DNA of 64,000 nucleotides from NCBI GenBank assembly GCA_019671005.1, contig CM033712.1, positions 74,784,479 through 74,848,478 of the forward strand, in the 5' to 3' direction. Source of the DNA: Hibiscus mutabilis. Its lineage: Eukaryota; Streptophyta; Magnoliopsida; Malvales; Malvaceae. Position numbers and translations under genes: made by a program. The notes under the pieces were generated by a model. It saw only the letters and a program-made list of their open reading frames with translations, made no database searches and was not told where the DNA came from. Positions 33,943 to 45,432 of the stretch are shown here, in pieces; position 1 is the stretch's first letter, and the number at the start of each line of letters is the position of its first letter.

Positions 33943-36841
33943 TGTAACACCACAAAAATTACCCCAAATTTGAAAACTTAAATTCCAAAAACCCTAATTC
34001 AGTAACCCTAAGATTTGAGAAATTTGATACTTAAACCCTAATTCAATTTAGGTCTAATTCTATAACAAATCAGATTTGAGTGAGCAAACTGATTAAAAAT
34101 GGAACGTTAGTGACTTCTTTGCAATTAAGATAAAAGTTAAGACCCTTATCTTGTGTTTTACCCATCTGACCATGGTATTTAACCATGTTTCTAGGCTTAG
34201 GGCTTTTCATCCCTCATTTAACCTGCAGCCGCACTCCCACACTTCCCACGATATCATCATCTCTCTTGCTTCGTCCGGCGAACCTCCGACCACCGCCTTA
34301 GCCTTGTCCGTTCGTCGTGCCGTTCACCACCACCTTGATTATGTACCATTCGTGCACCCTCTAATCTGATTGCGATCATCGGTGTTGCCCATGCCCGTGT
34401 TGCTTCCGATCTGTCTAGCGGTTACCATCGAACCTCTACCTGGTAATCCCTTTCCTGCTATTGAACCGTATCTTCATCAGCGCCCTATAACCCCCAAGCC
34501 ATTCGTGTATTTTAAGTTTAAAAAGAAGGAGTTCTCACCGTTTCCTTAATTGTTGATTATTTTAGTTTTGATTTTCTAATAACACCTAATTGTTTTTTTT
34601 AATGTTCATGGATTTTCCCAAGCTTCTCACGCCAAACGAGGTTATGGATTTTCTATTACCCTTTTTAATATTAGAATTTCAAAATGTTGTCCAGTGAGAG
34701 TTGAAGACCAAACCTTCTTTCTCGCCAAATCATGCATCGGTGGGACCCTTTGTTAAGGTGAACCACGACCCGACCCAACCGTGAGCCAAGTCGGTCCTTG
34801 AAACCGTGCCACTCTAACCGAACCACGATCAATTTTTTTTACCTAAATTTTCACCTATATCGAATCATCTACCTGAACCTTTGACTTCGACTCACGCTTG
34901 GTAAAATTTAGAGATTGTACCATTCGGTCCAGCTATTCATTCATTCAAATGATCTGGAGAACAGTTATCCGAATCAGATAAGTGTTTAAATATTTGGATT
35001 AGTGTTTTAGTTTGGTGGCATAGCGGTAATGCTTAACCTAAGGTTTTGATTTAGTTAGACCAAGTGATAGGTATGCATGTAAGTGGTGGTTTTTTTTGTC
35101 TATAAAGCTATTGACCAATCTATAAAATAGAGCAAGGCACACTAAGGCGATAGGTGATCTAGGCGTAAGGCGAAGGCGCACGCATTATCGAAGTGAGGCG
35201 TAATTTTTTAAAATTAAAAATTTATTAATCAAGTACAAATAAAATTATCACCTAAAATTAAAAATTTATTAGTCAAGTACAAATAATTTTTTTGTAATAA
35301 TTTTTTATTACATTATATTTATTATTCAGTATTGAATGAAAATGTTTTAAAACTTAACTTATAAAAAATATTCAATAAATATTAATTTTATTCAAATATT
35401 TAAATTATTGTTGAAAAATTATGTATTTAAAGTGATTTTTTTCTTAATCGTTATTTTTTTCTATTTCAAAATAAAAGGTTATATTTATAAAAATGAAAGA
35501 TAAAAATTTTGACCAGCAGTGGGGCTCACACGAGAAAAATATCATCTTTCTCAACCACTCATTCCTCTATTCTGTATCTTTTTCTTCGACAACCCATCCA
35601 TTGAAACAGTTACAACACTATTTTGCTTTTCCTTTATCTTCTTCTTCAACAAATTCCTCTCTTTTTTCCAATTAATTAGTTTTTTATTTAAATAATAACA
35701 TAATAAAATAATAAAAATAATAAAAAATATATTAAAGACAAAAAATTGAAAAAGGAAGTGATTTCAGCACCTCCCACCGCCTCAGCCACATGGGTGCTTT
35801 GTTGCGCCTTCCCTCGCTTCATCAAAATCGCGTCGCCTACACCCAGACAAGGCTCTTCAACAGCGCCTAAGCGCGCCTCTCCCTCGCCTTTTCAAACGCT
35901 GCTATTGACCGCTAAAGATGTGTCTCTTTTTGTACTATAAATTTGTGTGTTTTTTTACTGTGTTATGTACTTGTGTGGAATGAGATTTTTGCATCTTGGG
36001 TAATTTATTTTGTGTTGTGATTTATGAAAGTTTTCGAATATCATGCATAGCATATCAAATTGTGTTTTAACTAAAAATTAGATTTATAGAATTGTGCAAT
36101 TTGAATTTTAACAATTCAAAATTTGGATGAGATTCAGATTTTAAAATTAGCAACATATTATTATGGGTATATGGATTTGGATTGTTCGGGGAAGTTCAGT
36201 GGTTTCATCATTCAGGCTGAATTTCGCTTCGAATCAGTAGTTTCACCCTTCGGGCTGAGTTTCACTTCGTATGGTGACAATGGAGAGAGTAGGTTCGAGC
36301 TTAGTGTATCAGAGTTTAGGCATTGAGTCTTCATGAGCATCAAATATCATATTATTATGATTTGGATTTATCGAACTTAATGTGTTTTCAAAAGATTTTA
36401 TTAGATAAAAAATAAAATATTTTGTTGTGTTAATGCTTGCACTTTAGAGACACTAAGCTCTTTAGCCTAGAGCCCTTAGTTTCTTCTTTCAAATACTCAC
36501 TCTTTAGGCGACTCTGTACTTGGAGCATCTCTCTTTTATTCAGATATTTTTATTATTCAGTATAAACTCTTTTCAGTTATTTCATATTATTATTTTGGGA
36601 CAATTATGTAATTCGAACATTTGAGATATTTAATTTGGGATTTATTGAATACATGCATTTATGAAATTGTTTTAGATATTTTCCCAACTATTAGAATATT
36701 AATTAAAAGATTGAGTTTTATAATAATTGAAATATTTATTGAGTTAACTTATTTGATCAATTATCTTGAATTATAAAATGGTTTAAACGCAACTTTTTAA
36801 ATTCAGCACATTTTTTTTTTGGTCGGGTTTAGGGTGTTACA
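33943..36841. mobile_element. Solo LTR (2.9 kb) nested in the Reina-type element
   Basis: Ends are TGTAACACCACA... and ...TAGGGTGTTACA (TG...CA with short inverted repeats). Perfect 5-bp target duplication CTTAT at 33938-33942 and 36842-36846. No retroviral domain inside, so it is a solo LTR left by LTR-LTR recombination, probably of a large gypsy element of the Tekay/Del type (inference). Small plus-strand frames within (34151-34369, 35493-35675, 35746-35940) lie in GC-richer leader-like patches and are not called as genes. Confidence 0.9.
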
Positions 36842-36846
36842 CTTAT

Positions 36847-37860
36847 GGCCTAGAGAGTATTTAGCATGGCACCAGTAGCATAGGCCTTTCCTCTTTTTCT
36901 CTTCTAATTCAGCTGCAGATAGTCTCCCAGGGCCATTACTGGTGGCAGGAACCCCTTTCTTGGGTGAGGACACTTTACTAGTGAATGCAGAGGATTGTCT
37001 AAAAGTGAATGGAGGTGTAACCACTCCCAAATTCTTACTTGCACCAGTAGACGTTCCCACATTACTAATAGTCGCAGCAGTAAAAGGTAAACAATTAGTC
37101 AAAGGTTTAATCGAACCACTGTATCCCTTCTTGGTAGCATGAAAAACAATTTGTTCAAAGTACAAGGCCAGTCGAAAAGCATCAAGTAGGTCCTTGGGCT
37201 GAAATACTCGAATATATTAACTAATCTCTGTTTTCAAATTTGTAAGGAAAATACTAAGGGCATGCTCATGAGAGAGTTGAATTTGATTTAAGAGACCTAC
37301 AAACTGGGCATAGGATTGGTCCACAGTGGAAGTTTGGTGAAGGGCTACCAACTGTCCCATCGGATCTTCAAGGCCATCAGGAGCAAAACGATCTTTCATC
37401 GACTGTAAATACGGACCCCAATTGAGATTGTCGATCCCACCACTGCTTCGAGCCACAAAATGATGCCATTGAAGGGCATCTCCCTCTAAGTTCGGCAACA
37501 AAAATTGCTTCAATTTAGACCACCAATCTTTAAAATTGGTTCCATCAAAATCTGGGCGTTTAAATTTGTAGGAACAGTGACGTGATTCTCCCGGAACAGC
37601 CACTTCCTCAGTTGTGGGTGAAGTCAACTCGAATCCAGTGCTCGCAATCGGCGTCGCATCCACCACCCCTCGGGAAGGCCCCACTTTACCCACCAACGAT
37701 TCAAGCCACGCTTTCATATTGCGCATTTCAGTGCGAACGCCACTGAACACCGATTGCTCAATTTTATCCTCAAGCCGTTTTTCTATCTCTCGGAAATCCA
37801 ATTGCATTCTGGATTGTTCTTGCTGCGACCATTGCCAAGAAAGGAGGTCTCTGATATCTT
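36847..37860 (-). pseudogene. gag of the Reina-type element
   Basis: Minus strand: coiled N-terminal part, then the capsid-like domain YKFKRPDFDGTNFKDWWSKL, APDGLEDPMGQLVALHQTST and LTNLKTEIS, ending at a TAA near 37215. After it the frame resumes with VFQPKD, and a zinc knuckle CYWCHAKYSLGHKC lies at about 36880-36840, cut by the solo LTR. The stop and the split show it is not functional. Confidence 0.85.
37845..37860 (-). other. Primer-binding site of the Reina-type element
   Basis: Next to the 5' LTR the minus strand reads atatcagagacc, close to the tggtatcagagc site complementary to initiator tRNA-Met. Confidence 0.6.
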
Positions 37861-38125
37861 TGATGCTAGCTGAAACTAAGGTTGAGCAAGAAAGCAAGGA
37901 TTACAACACAGAAATGGAGATAAAGGCGATGGATGATTGTATTTCCAGAAAAGAAAGAGATACGACAGAGAAATTTCCCAATATCCAGACATGTCCTAAT
38001 CTGAGAAGTATTCCCTTAATACAATCTAGACGACATTGTTTCAGCAAGGATAAAACAACATTCATAACAGCTATTATTGAAATAAAACGATTGTGTTTTG
38101 ACTTAAACGTAAAAGGCCTGTATCA
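37861..38125 (-). repeat. 5' LTR of the Reina-type element
   Basis: TGATGCTAGC...GGCCTGTATCA on the plus strand, flanked by GGTTA at 38126-38130. Partner of 30233-30501. Confidence 0.92.
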
Positions 38126-38130
38126 GGTTA

Positions 38131-38365
38131 CGTACTTCCCCATCTATCCTTTGGACGTTATCCAACCACTGCTTAACTTCTTTCTTTTTTTTGGGATCAA
38201 ACTCTTGGCTTTCTTTCTCGGACAAGGCTGCTCGTTGATTCTTGCTTCCATGTCCTCTTTCTGATCGTTTAGTTGGTCTCTTTTTTTCTTCAGATTATTT
38301 ACATTCTGATCAATGCCTATGGGGAATTCCCATACGTTCCCAATTAAACCCAATATGGTCTTTCC
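38131..38365 (-). pseudogene. CNL coiled-coil segment, N-terminal part
   Basis: Minus strand reads NVWEFPIGIDQNVNNLKKKR, then PRKKAK and a shifted WL-type segment. It matches the first 60 or so residues of the CNL at 28052, with a frame break near 38195. It is severed from 29885-30232 by the retrotransposon. Confidence 0.75.
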
Positions 38366-40069
38366 AACTTCAATAACTGCGTGTATTAGTGGAACTATAT
38401 TATTTTTTAAAATAATTTTTGGAAGTCAATTTTAGGTGTTTGAATGATGTCGTGTAAGTCATTTTCTATTGTTTGATAAACTTTTTTTTAAATTATTTAT
38501 TATAATATCAAATACTATAAGTAATATTAGTCATTATAAAATATTAACATTAATGTTTTCAAAATATTAAATTAATTTAGTCAATATTATTAAAATTATA
38601 TTTTATAATTTTAAATAAAACTATTAAGATAAGTATATTTTACTAAAAGAATAAATATTATTAATTATAATAGTTAACTATTAAAATTAAAATATTATTT
38701 TTATATTATTAAAAATATTTTAATATTAAAATTTCTTAAAATAATACTAGAATATGACATTAATATTAAATAATATTCGCTAATGGACAACTTACAGACT
38801 AATGGAGTGATTCATTATGACCTTAATGTCGCTTGTTAGTATATACACTCACTTTACTTAAGAAATGTTTAGATATGAAGGGTTAATATTGAATTATTTT
38901 GAATCATGACCAAATTAATAGAATATATAAATTTTAATGACTAAAATTGTTGTTATACCAAACCCTTGTTTCTAAACCTAGGACTAAATGACATGTATTC
39001 TTAATAATTTAATAATCTTATTTTTATAAAAATAATAAATAATATTAATTATATTAATAATTTATTATCTATTGTTAAAATAAGATATTAATGTTTTGAA
39101 TGTTTATTTTTCGAAGTGAAAAGTAAAAAAAAAGTTATACTAGCAAAATCCAAATAACAATACATTTTTCAAAAAATTCAAATCTTTTATATTGACTTGA
39201 AAAATGAGTTACATTTACATTGATCACACATTATGTAGAAGAAATTTTCATAAAAAACAATTACAAGAAATAAACGGATAATTTCTAATTCTGAGCTTCA
39301 TTCTCTTGTTATTTTTTTTTTGGGGAGTCTTCATTTTCTTATCGCTGCTTGTTAAAAAATAATTTTTTCACAATTTAATTTGAAAAGTATTACTCATAAA
39401 TCCAAGACCTATCATTGTCAACGTTCAAAACTTAAACTTCTACATACCCGATATTTCGTATTGTTGTAGCCATTTTAAGCCTGCTTTTGCGATGATATCC
39501 GGATATCTGGAAAAAAAAAAAAAATGAAATTTAAGCAAAGGTTATATAATCCAAACTCAAGGTGAAAATGGATTAAGAATGGGCACGGGTTAGATTGAGT
39601 TTTTTTTTTTTATCGATTTGGCCTAGTTTCGTCTATAAGAAAATTCAAATTTAAAGACCTAATTATAAAAAATAATTTTAGAGATTTAATTATAAATAAA
39701 AATTGAATTTTAAGGACCCAATTATATATATATATATAAATAAATAAAGATGAGGCAATGTTACACATATCCCTAAAAATATAGGTGAAAGTTACACTTT
39801 TAATCCAGGGTCGAGTCAGATATTTTTTATCCTAACCCGAACCGACTTTACCCTTAATAAAAGCTCGACCCGATCCGATCCAAACTAGAATTTTTACAAA
39901 AAAATCTAGCCCGATCAAGTCAAGTGAAATGCTCATATCTACCCTGAAAAATACGCTTATTCATCTTGGAAAAAAGGCCGGACATACAAATATTTTCGAA
40001 TAATACAGTTACAAACAAGGTAAAAAAGATCATTAAATTTCTATAGTTTTGTGATCAAGGTTTCTGTGA
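38366..40069. other. AT-rich non-coding stretch
   Basis: No gene seen. 38400-38480 (ttaggtgtttgaatgatgtc) repeats a phrase at 40760-40830, suggesting another eroded TIR element. 39570-39960 resembles an eroded hAT-type MITE (gggcacgggttag, then cccgatc). Confidence 0.45.
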
Positions 40070-40678
40070 TTGTCTCAAGTGTTTATCAATCTTATTCAGA
40101 ACAGGTTCAATACCTGTAAGTCTAAAGTACTATAACATTTGCAATATGTAATAATAATGCATCATCAGGTGCCTAATGGGACCTTGGCAGCATGTGAAAT
40201 ATAGTTGTAACAAATTAGAACTCATATTCGGATGCATGTACGAATATAATCTTCCTAAAATACGAAAAATCGACACTTGCCCTGTTAAAGTATAAAGAAT
40301 AGGTGATGATTGTACCTAGCTAATCAATGAGTACAGATAGGATATTATATTGTACCATTGAATGATAGTCATTAGAGCCTGTTAAGTAACGGTTAAGAAA
40401 AGTTGTTAGAATGCCGTTGGCTTAAATAACTCTAAATGGCTTTAGAATGCACATATAAAAATTGGTCTTCAAATGAAGATATTATGACAATTATTTATAA
40501 ATCTCTGAGAGTACCGTTTCTCTTTTCCTAAGTTCGATGTTCATTTCTAGAACTTAATACACCCTGAAACCGGGCAACATAGCTAACTAATGGGCATGGG
40601 AAATCAAACAATACATGTCGCTACAAGCATGAAAAGAATCAAGTTTGTTCCAGCTTAATAAATGCGTCTTCAGACTAA
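40070..40678 (-). pseudogene. Orphan CNL start and 5' leader, copy 2
   Basis: Minus strand: acttacag acceptor, then a decayed start (ATT in place of the ATG context) and codons matching LNKID from the CNL N terminus. Upstream are leader blocks parallel to 28072-28400 (gcctaatgggaccttgg, catgaaaagaatc). The remainder of the leader continues at 41840-41960 after an inserted element. No NBS part follows. Confidence 0.7.
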
Positions 40679-41839
40679 AGATCTATTTGTTTCATTGAAA
40701 TTTGTTCTCGAAAAATAAATTTTGCAAAATAAATTACATTTTTTAGAAAATAAACTACAAAAGTATTTTATGGTGTTTGAATGATGTTGTGTAATTCATT
40801 TTTTGCTGTTTGGTAGAGTTTTTTGATAATTTCATGAACAGTCTACAAACAAGCATCGATAATGCTAAAAACAAGTTTTAACCAAAATATGGTTTAGGGT
40901 TTAAGAATTAGGTAGTATTTGGGGTTTATAGTTTAGTGTTTAGATTAGCATTTAGAGTTTAAGGTTTAGGGTTTAGGTTTTAATATTTAGGGTTTAGGTT
41001 AGTGTTTAGAGTTCATGGTTTATGGTTTATAATGGCATTTAGTGTTTAGGGTTTAAATTAGTGTTTAAGGTTTATGTTACCGGTTAGGGTTTAGGGTTTA
41101 GGATTTATGGTAACGTTTAGGATTTAAGGTTTAGGGTTAGTGTTTATGGTTTAACATTTAGGTTTTAGGTTTTAGGGTTTAGGGTTTAGGTTAGTTTTTA
41201 GTGTTTAGGATTTAGGGTAGAATTAAGGTTTAATGTTTTGTTAGTGTTTAAGGTTTAACATTTAGGGTTTAGAGTTTATGGTTTAGGCTAGGGTTTAGGG
41301 TTTTATGGTTTATGGTTTAGATTAGTGTTTAGGGTTTATGGTTCAAGTTTTAGGGTATTATTTAGGGGTTAAGGTTTGTGGTTTAGATTAGTGTTTAGGG
41401 TTTATGGTTTAGGGGTTAGTATTTAGTTTTTAAGATTTAGGGTTTAGGTTAGTGGTTATAGATTAGAGTTTAAAATTTATGGTAGCATTTAGGGTTTAGG
41501 ATTTATAGTAGCATTTAAGGTTTAAGATTTAGTGTTTAAGGTTCAAGGTTATTTTTAGGGTTTAACATTTAGGGTTTAGAGTTTATGTTAATATTTGGGG
41601 TTTAAAGTTTAAGGTTTAAATTAGTGTTTAGCGTTTAGGGTTTAGAGTTGAAGAGAATATAATTTGTTTTATGAAAAAAATATGGTAAAACAAATTGCAA
41701 AAAAAAAAAAAAAATAGTCAACTGTAATTCAAACTCCTTTGACCATATGAAACTACATGAACCAAACACCGTAAATTACGAAAATTAAATTCTAAAATTC
41801 AAACTACATAAAACAAACACACCTTAACTTGTTCCGGTC
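40679..41839. mobile_element. TIR element with a long telomere-like core
   Basis: Left end gatctatttgtttcattgaa and right end (inverted) gtgtttgttttatgtagttt pair over about 100 bases with gaps. Both also share tggtgtttgaatgatgt versus the inverse of catgaaccaaacaccgt. The core 40893-41655 is a dense array of degenerate TTTAGGG units (ggtttagggtttag), all in one orientation. It splits the CNL leader copy. No target duplication resolved. Confidence 0.65.
40893..41655 (+). repeat. Degenerate interstitial telomere-like array (TTTAGGG)n
   Basis: About 760 bases of imperfect TTTAGGG units separated by variants (ttatggttta, gtttaggatttag, agtgtttagg). Strand bias is complete. It is too degenerate to be a recent telomere addition. 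Confidence 0.9.
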
Positions 41840-41960
41840 AAAAAATATTTTGACTAACTTGTTTCAGAGCAAAGAAAATCGGCAAATGAAGTTCCTTGCT
41901 TGCAGATAATTTGATGGCAAACAGCTAGACGAGATCTACTCCAAAGGATTTTCTATGGCT
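41840..41960 (-). pseudogene. Orphan CNL 5' leader, distal part of copy 2
   Basis: ctaacttgtttcagag, then cggcaaatgaagttccttgc and ttgcagataat, match 28422-28500. It continues the leader interrupted at 40678. Confidence 0.75.
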
Positions 41961-42068
41961 GCACTTCACTCACTTGAAACACAAAGGAAACATAGCCTAA
42001 TCTGATATCATAAGGGAAATATCCCTTTGAGTTAATTACACCGCATATTCTTAAACAATGACACTCAT

Positions 42069-42610
42069 TAGGGCGTTCATTGTCGGTATCAAGTTTTCGG
42101 GTACATGAAAAACCAGATACCAGGTTTTCGGGTACCCGGTTCATATTTTTATTTTTTTTAAAAAAAATCTTAAAATTTTAAAAAATCACATAGTAAACAC
42201 ATAAAATTTAAAGGTCATCGTACATAATCCAAACACAAAAATTAGTAATTTGAAGTTAGTTTTAAGATAAAATATTAGAATATATGTATATATATTAAAG
42301 TTTATCACAAAAAACACATTAAAAATAATACTCATTTTTTTAAAACTTAAAAGTATATAATACAAACATTAATTTAAAGATTTAAATTTAGTTTTAAATA
42401 AAAATATTAAGGAACCTAAAATAAAAATATAATTAAAAAATAAAAAATATATATATTAAAAGTATCGGGTCGGGTACCTGATTACCAAAAAATTCAACCC
42501 ATACCCAACTCAACTATCCGTAAAAAATTTCGAGTCGGGTAATTTTTTTAAAGGATTACCCGATTTTTTAAAGTTCGGGTCGTTGGGTTAGGTATTTTTG
42601 AACACCCCTA
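42069..42610. mobile_element. hAT-type MITE
   Basis: Perfect 8-bp target duplication ACACTCAT (42061-42068 and 42611-42618). Ends TAGGGCGTTC and GAACACCCCTA. The interior is AT-rich with gggtacc/cgggtcggg motifs near both ends. No transposase. 8-bp duplication and TAGGG termini define hAT. Confidence 0.88.
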
Positions 42611-43090
42611 ACACTCATTTTAAATTGGTCCCTAAACTTTTAATCATTTTACTTTTATCCTCAAACTATTACCTTTATTCTAAATTGGTCCCCAAAGTTT
42701 TGAGCATTTTAGTTTCATCCTCAAACTACGACCCTCATTCTAAACTAGTCCTCAAACTTTTTGAATGTTCTAATTTCATCCCCAAATTATCAATATATGC
42801 TAATCATATTTTATGTTAATAAAATCGTTAATTGTCATGAAACACTGATGTACATTATGTAATAATATGATGTGACATAAACGATAATTTGAAGAGAAAC
42901 TAAAATATTCAAAAAGTTTGAGGACCAATTTAGAATGAGGGTAATAGTTTGGGAATGAAAATTAAACACCCAAAAACTTGGAGACTAATTTAGAATGAAA
43001 GTCATATTTCGAGAATGAAATTAAAGCATTTAAAAGTTTAAGGACAAATTTAGAATTGAAAGTCATAGTTTGAGGACATGTAGTACAATA
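42611..43090. mobile_element. Inverted-repeat element with internal tandem subrepeats
   Basis: The left arm has three roughly 63-base subrepeats, each like cattctaaattggtcc, then caaactttt and ttcatcctcaaact. The right arm has the same three in inverse order (gaggaccaatttagaatga). The centre is AT-rich. The right-hand duplication of the adjacent hAT MITE overlaps its start. The ORF at 42598-42819 is an artefact of the repeats. Confidence 0.75.
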
Positions 43091-43399
43091 AACTCTTTCT
43101 TTTGCCACAACTTTCCAAAGCTAAATGCTTTAAATTTAAAAGTTGGATAATATCTTAATACTCCGTCATTTATCAAACTTTCAATACTTTAAGAACATAT
43201 TTTAAAATAGTAAGCCCCCTTTTAAAAATAAACTAAAAATCATTATAAGAATTTGAAAATCAAAATATTGACATATTATTATTATAACATATGAAAATTT
43301 AAGTTCTACTTGTTAAAAAAAATTAGAGTTACATTTCTAAAATGGAACTTGCAAATTACTTTTTAATTTACAAAGTTCTAGTAATAAAATGGCTTAATA

Positions 43400-43575
43400 T
43401 CAAAATAAGTGCTCAAATTATTTTATTTTTTATTTTGGGTGCCTAAACTTTTTTTTGCCCCTTTTAGGTGTTCAAACTATATTTTTTGGTTAAAATAATA
43501 GTTTGGGCACCTAAAAGGAGCAAAAAATAGTTTAGGCACCTAAAAAGAAAAACGAGATAATTTAGTTACTTATTT
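43400..43575. mobile_element. Short palindromic MITE-like element
   Basis: gtgctcaaattattttattt and tgggtgcctaaac on the left are mirrored by gtttaggcacctaaaaag and gataatttagttact on the right. About 175 bases, non-coding. Confidence 0.6.
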
Positions 43576-43969
43576 GGTACTAAGCCTAATAAAATTGCTA
43601 TTTTTTCAACAATTAAAAAATAACTAGAAAAGTAATAAATTATTCAAAATTTTAATATTTTAAAAGATAACATACTATTTTTCTTATAAAAATAATTACT
43701 TTGTCCCGGTTAAATTGTCATATGTTAACTTTGTATGTAGTTTATGGGAAAACATTTTTGTAGTAGATGTGATGTAAAAAAATTCAAATGACAATTTTAT
43801 CTCTGAAAAATTTACTTTTATTTTTTGGGAAACAAAAATAAAGGATAAAAAATGAAATATAAGTTTAAATAATTGATATTTTTTCAAATTGACAATATAG
43901 GTGGAACAATTTTAAAATACAAAAATAACAAGTTTATTGAGATAGAGGAAGAAGTTTTACTTTTTTTAC

Positions 43970-44620
43970 AGTATCATGTGCCTAATGAGATCTTGGAAGC
44001 AGGTGAGCTATTTGCACCAAGTTAGAGCACAAACCAAGGGCTGAGCCACCCTTGAGTAGGGGTGTCAAATAACACCGCAAAATATTTGGAGAAAAAAATT
44101 ATATATAAATTTTATATAAAAAATTTATTATATGATTTTAAATATATATTAACACCAATTTGTAAATAATTGATACCCTCCAATAAAAAATCAACATCAC
44201 TTTAAAAAAAATTGACATTTATTGTGTTTTAACCTACTTAAAAAAAATTTCTTTTAAATTTTAACAGCGCAAACAAAATTTTCTGCCCCGCCCCCGGCAC
44301 AAACCCTTAATAATTTGCATCAACATCTAAGTGACTTATGTTATGGATTCTTGATTTCAACACATATTCAGATACAAATGGATATGATACTTCTAAAATA
44401 TGAAGAAACAACACTCACCCCTGCTGGCAAAACATGAAAATGATTCTAGTTTGTTGCAACTAATGAGCTTTGAAAGGGGGAAAAAAGTGTGTGATATACA
44501 GTAAATACCTGTTTTGACTTCGGAGATGATGACCGGAGAGAACCAACTCAAGGAGTTGCTTGCTTGCTTGCTGATAATATGAGGACACGGTGCTAGAAAA
44601 GAGCACCAAACCATTTTGAT
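43970..44620 (-). pseudogene. Orphan CNL 5' leader, copy 3
   Basis: Blocks gtgcctaatgagatcttgga, gattcttgatttcaacac and ggagatgatgaccgg match the leader at 28053-28560 and 40070-41960. A 270-base AT-rich insert (about 44050-44310) interrupts it. A clean CAG/gtattta donor equivalent lies near 44509. No CNL coding sequence follows. Confidence 0.7.
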
Positions 44621-44879
44621 AAAATACTACTACTATACTAGTATTCTTTATAGGAAAATAAGAGGAAACCAGTTGGAAAGCAAGTTTCTAGGAAGCTTCG
44701 CTGCGCCTGCATTGACCAAGGAAAGTAAATTTTAAAAAACATTAGGTACATATTTTAATAAAAACAAAATATTTTAATTACCTATCTTAAGAATCTATAT
44801 ATATTTAAGTATTTGTTTTTGTCGAAAAATATTTAAATATTTAAATGAAAAAATTAGTATACTTTAAAGGAAAATATAT

Positions 44880-45195
44880 GATGCACTGGCGGTAAAAACA
44901 TTTTGTTTCTACAAACATCCTAATTTTAAAGGTTAAGGATATAGTCTAGGGATTTAGGTTTATGAGTTTAAAATCTAGAGTTTATGGTTAGAATTTAGAG
45001 TTTAGTGTTAGGGTTTAGGTTTAAAGGTTATGGTTTAAGTTTTAGGACAATATGGTAGGGATTTAGATTTTTACTAACTCTTAACTCTAAATTCAAACCA
45101 CGATCTCTAAATTCTAACCACATAAACCTAAACCCCTAAATTATGAACCATAAACTAAATCCCTCACCCCTAAAATTAGGGTATAATTACCCATA
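44880..45195. repeat. Telomere-like inverted repeat
   Basis: TTTAGGG-type units on the left (gggatttaggtttatgagtt) and CCCTAAA-type units on the right (taaacccctaaattatgaa) meet near 45065, forming a head-to-head array of about 300 bases. Confidence 0.7.
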
Positions 45196-45432
45196 CTTTA
45201 TTTACTTATTTATTATATAATTAAGCTTATTTCAAACTAAAATGAAATGCTTTTACTTGGTCAAAGAAACTGCTGGGAAACACTAGGAAAAGACGAGGAA
45301 GGTAGGGTTGGGTGCAATTATATGAAGGGTAAATTACCTTTTTCATCACTGAATTTTTCTCATTCTTATTTTGGTCATTGAAGTTTAAAATGTTTTAATT
45401 TAATCACTCAACTTTTGAATTGCTCATGTTTT

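Larger units (their letters stand above)
30233..38125 (-). mobile_element. Reina-type chromovirus (Ty3/gypsy) inserted in a CNL relic
   Basis: Complete element on the minus strand with short LTRs (265-269 bp, TG...CA) and a perfect 5-bp target duplication GGTTA (30228-30232 and 38126-38130). Order from right to left: 5' LTR, primer-binding site resembling the initiator-tRNA-Met type, gag with zinc knuckle, protease, reverse transcriptase, RNase H, integrase, chromodomain-like tail, polypurine tract, 3' LTR. Short LTRs, the tRNA-Met site and the chromodomain point to the Reina clade. It carries stops, frameshifts and substituted catalytic residues, and is interrupted by a solo LTR (33943-36841). 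The LTRs differ at roughly 5% of positions by eye, so the insertion is not recent. Confidence 0.9.

Noticed and set aside
33943..36841. A DNA transposon with short TIRs (tgtaacacc/ggtgttaca)
   Set aside because: TG...CA ends, a 5-bp target duplication, 2.9 kb length and typical gypsy LTR termini fit a solo LTR better.
37614..38264. 216-codon plus-strand frame over the Reina LTR
   Set aside because: Antisense to gag and LTR; a shadow frame.
40893..41655. True telomere or telomere-addition scar
   Set aside because: Units are very degenerate, ordinary sequence continues on both sides, and inverted ends flank the block.
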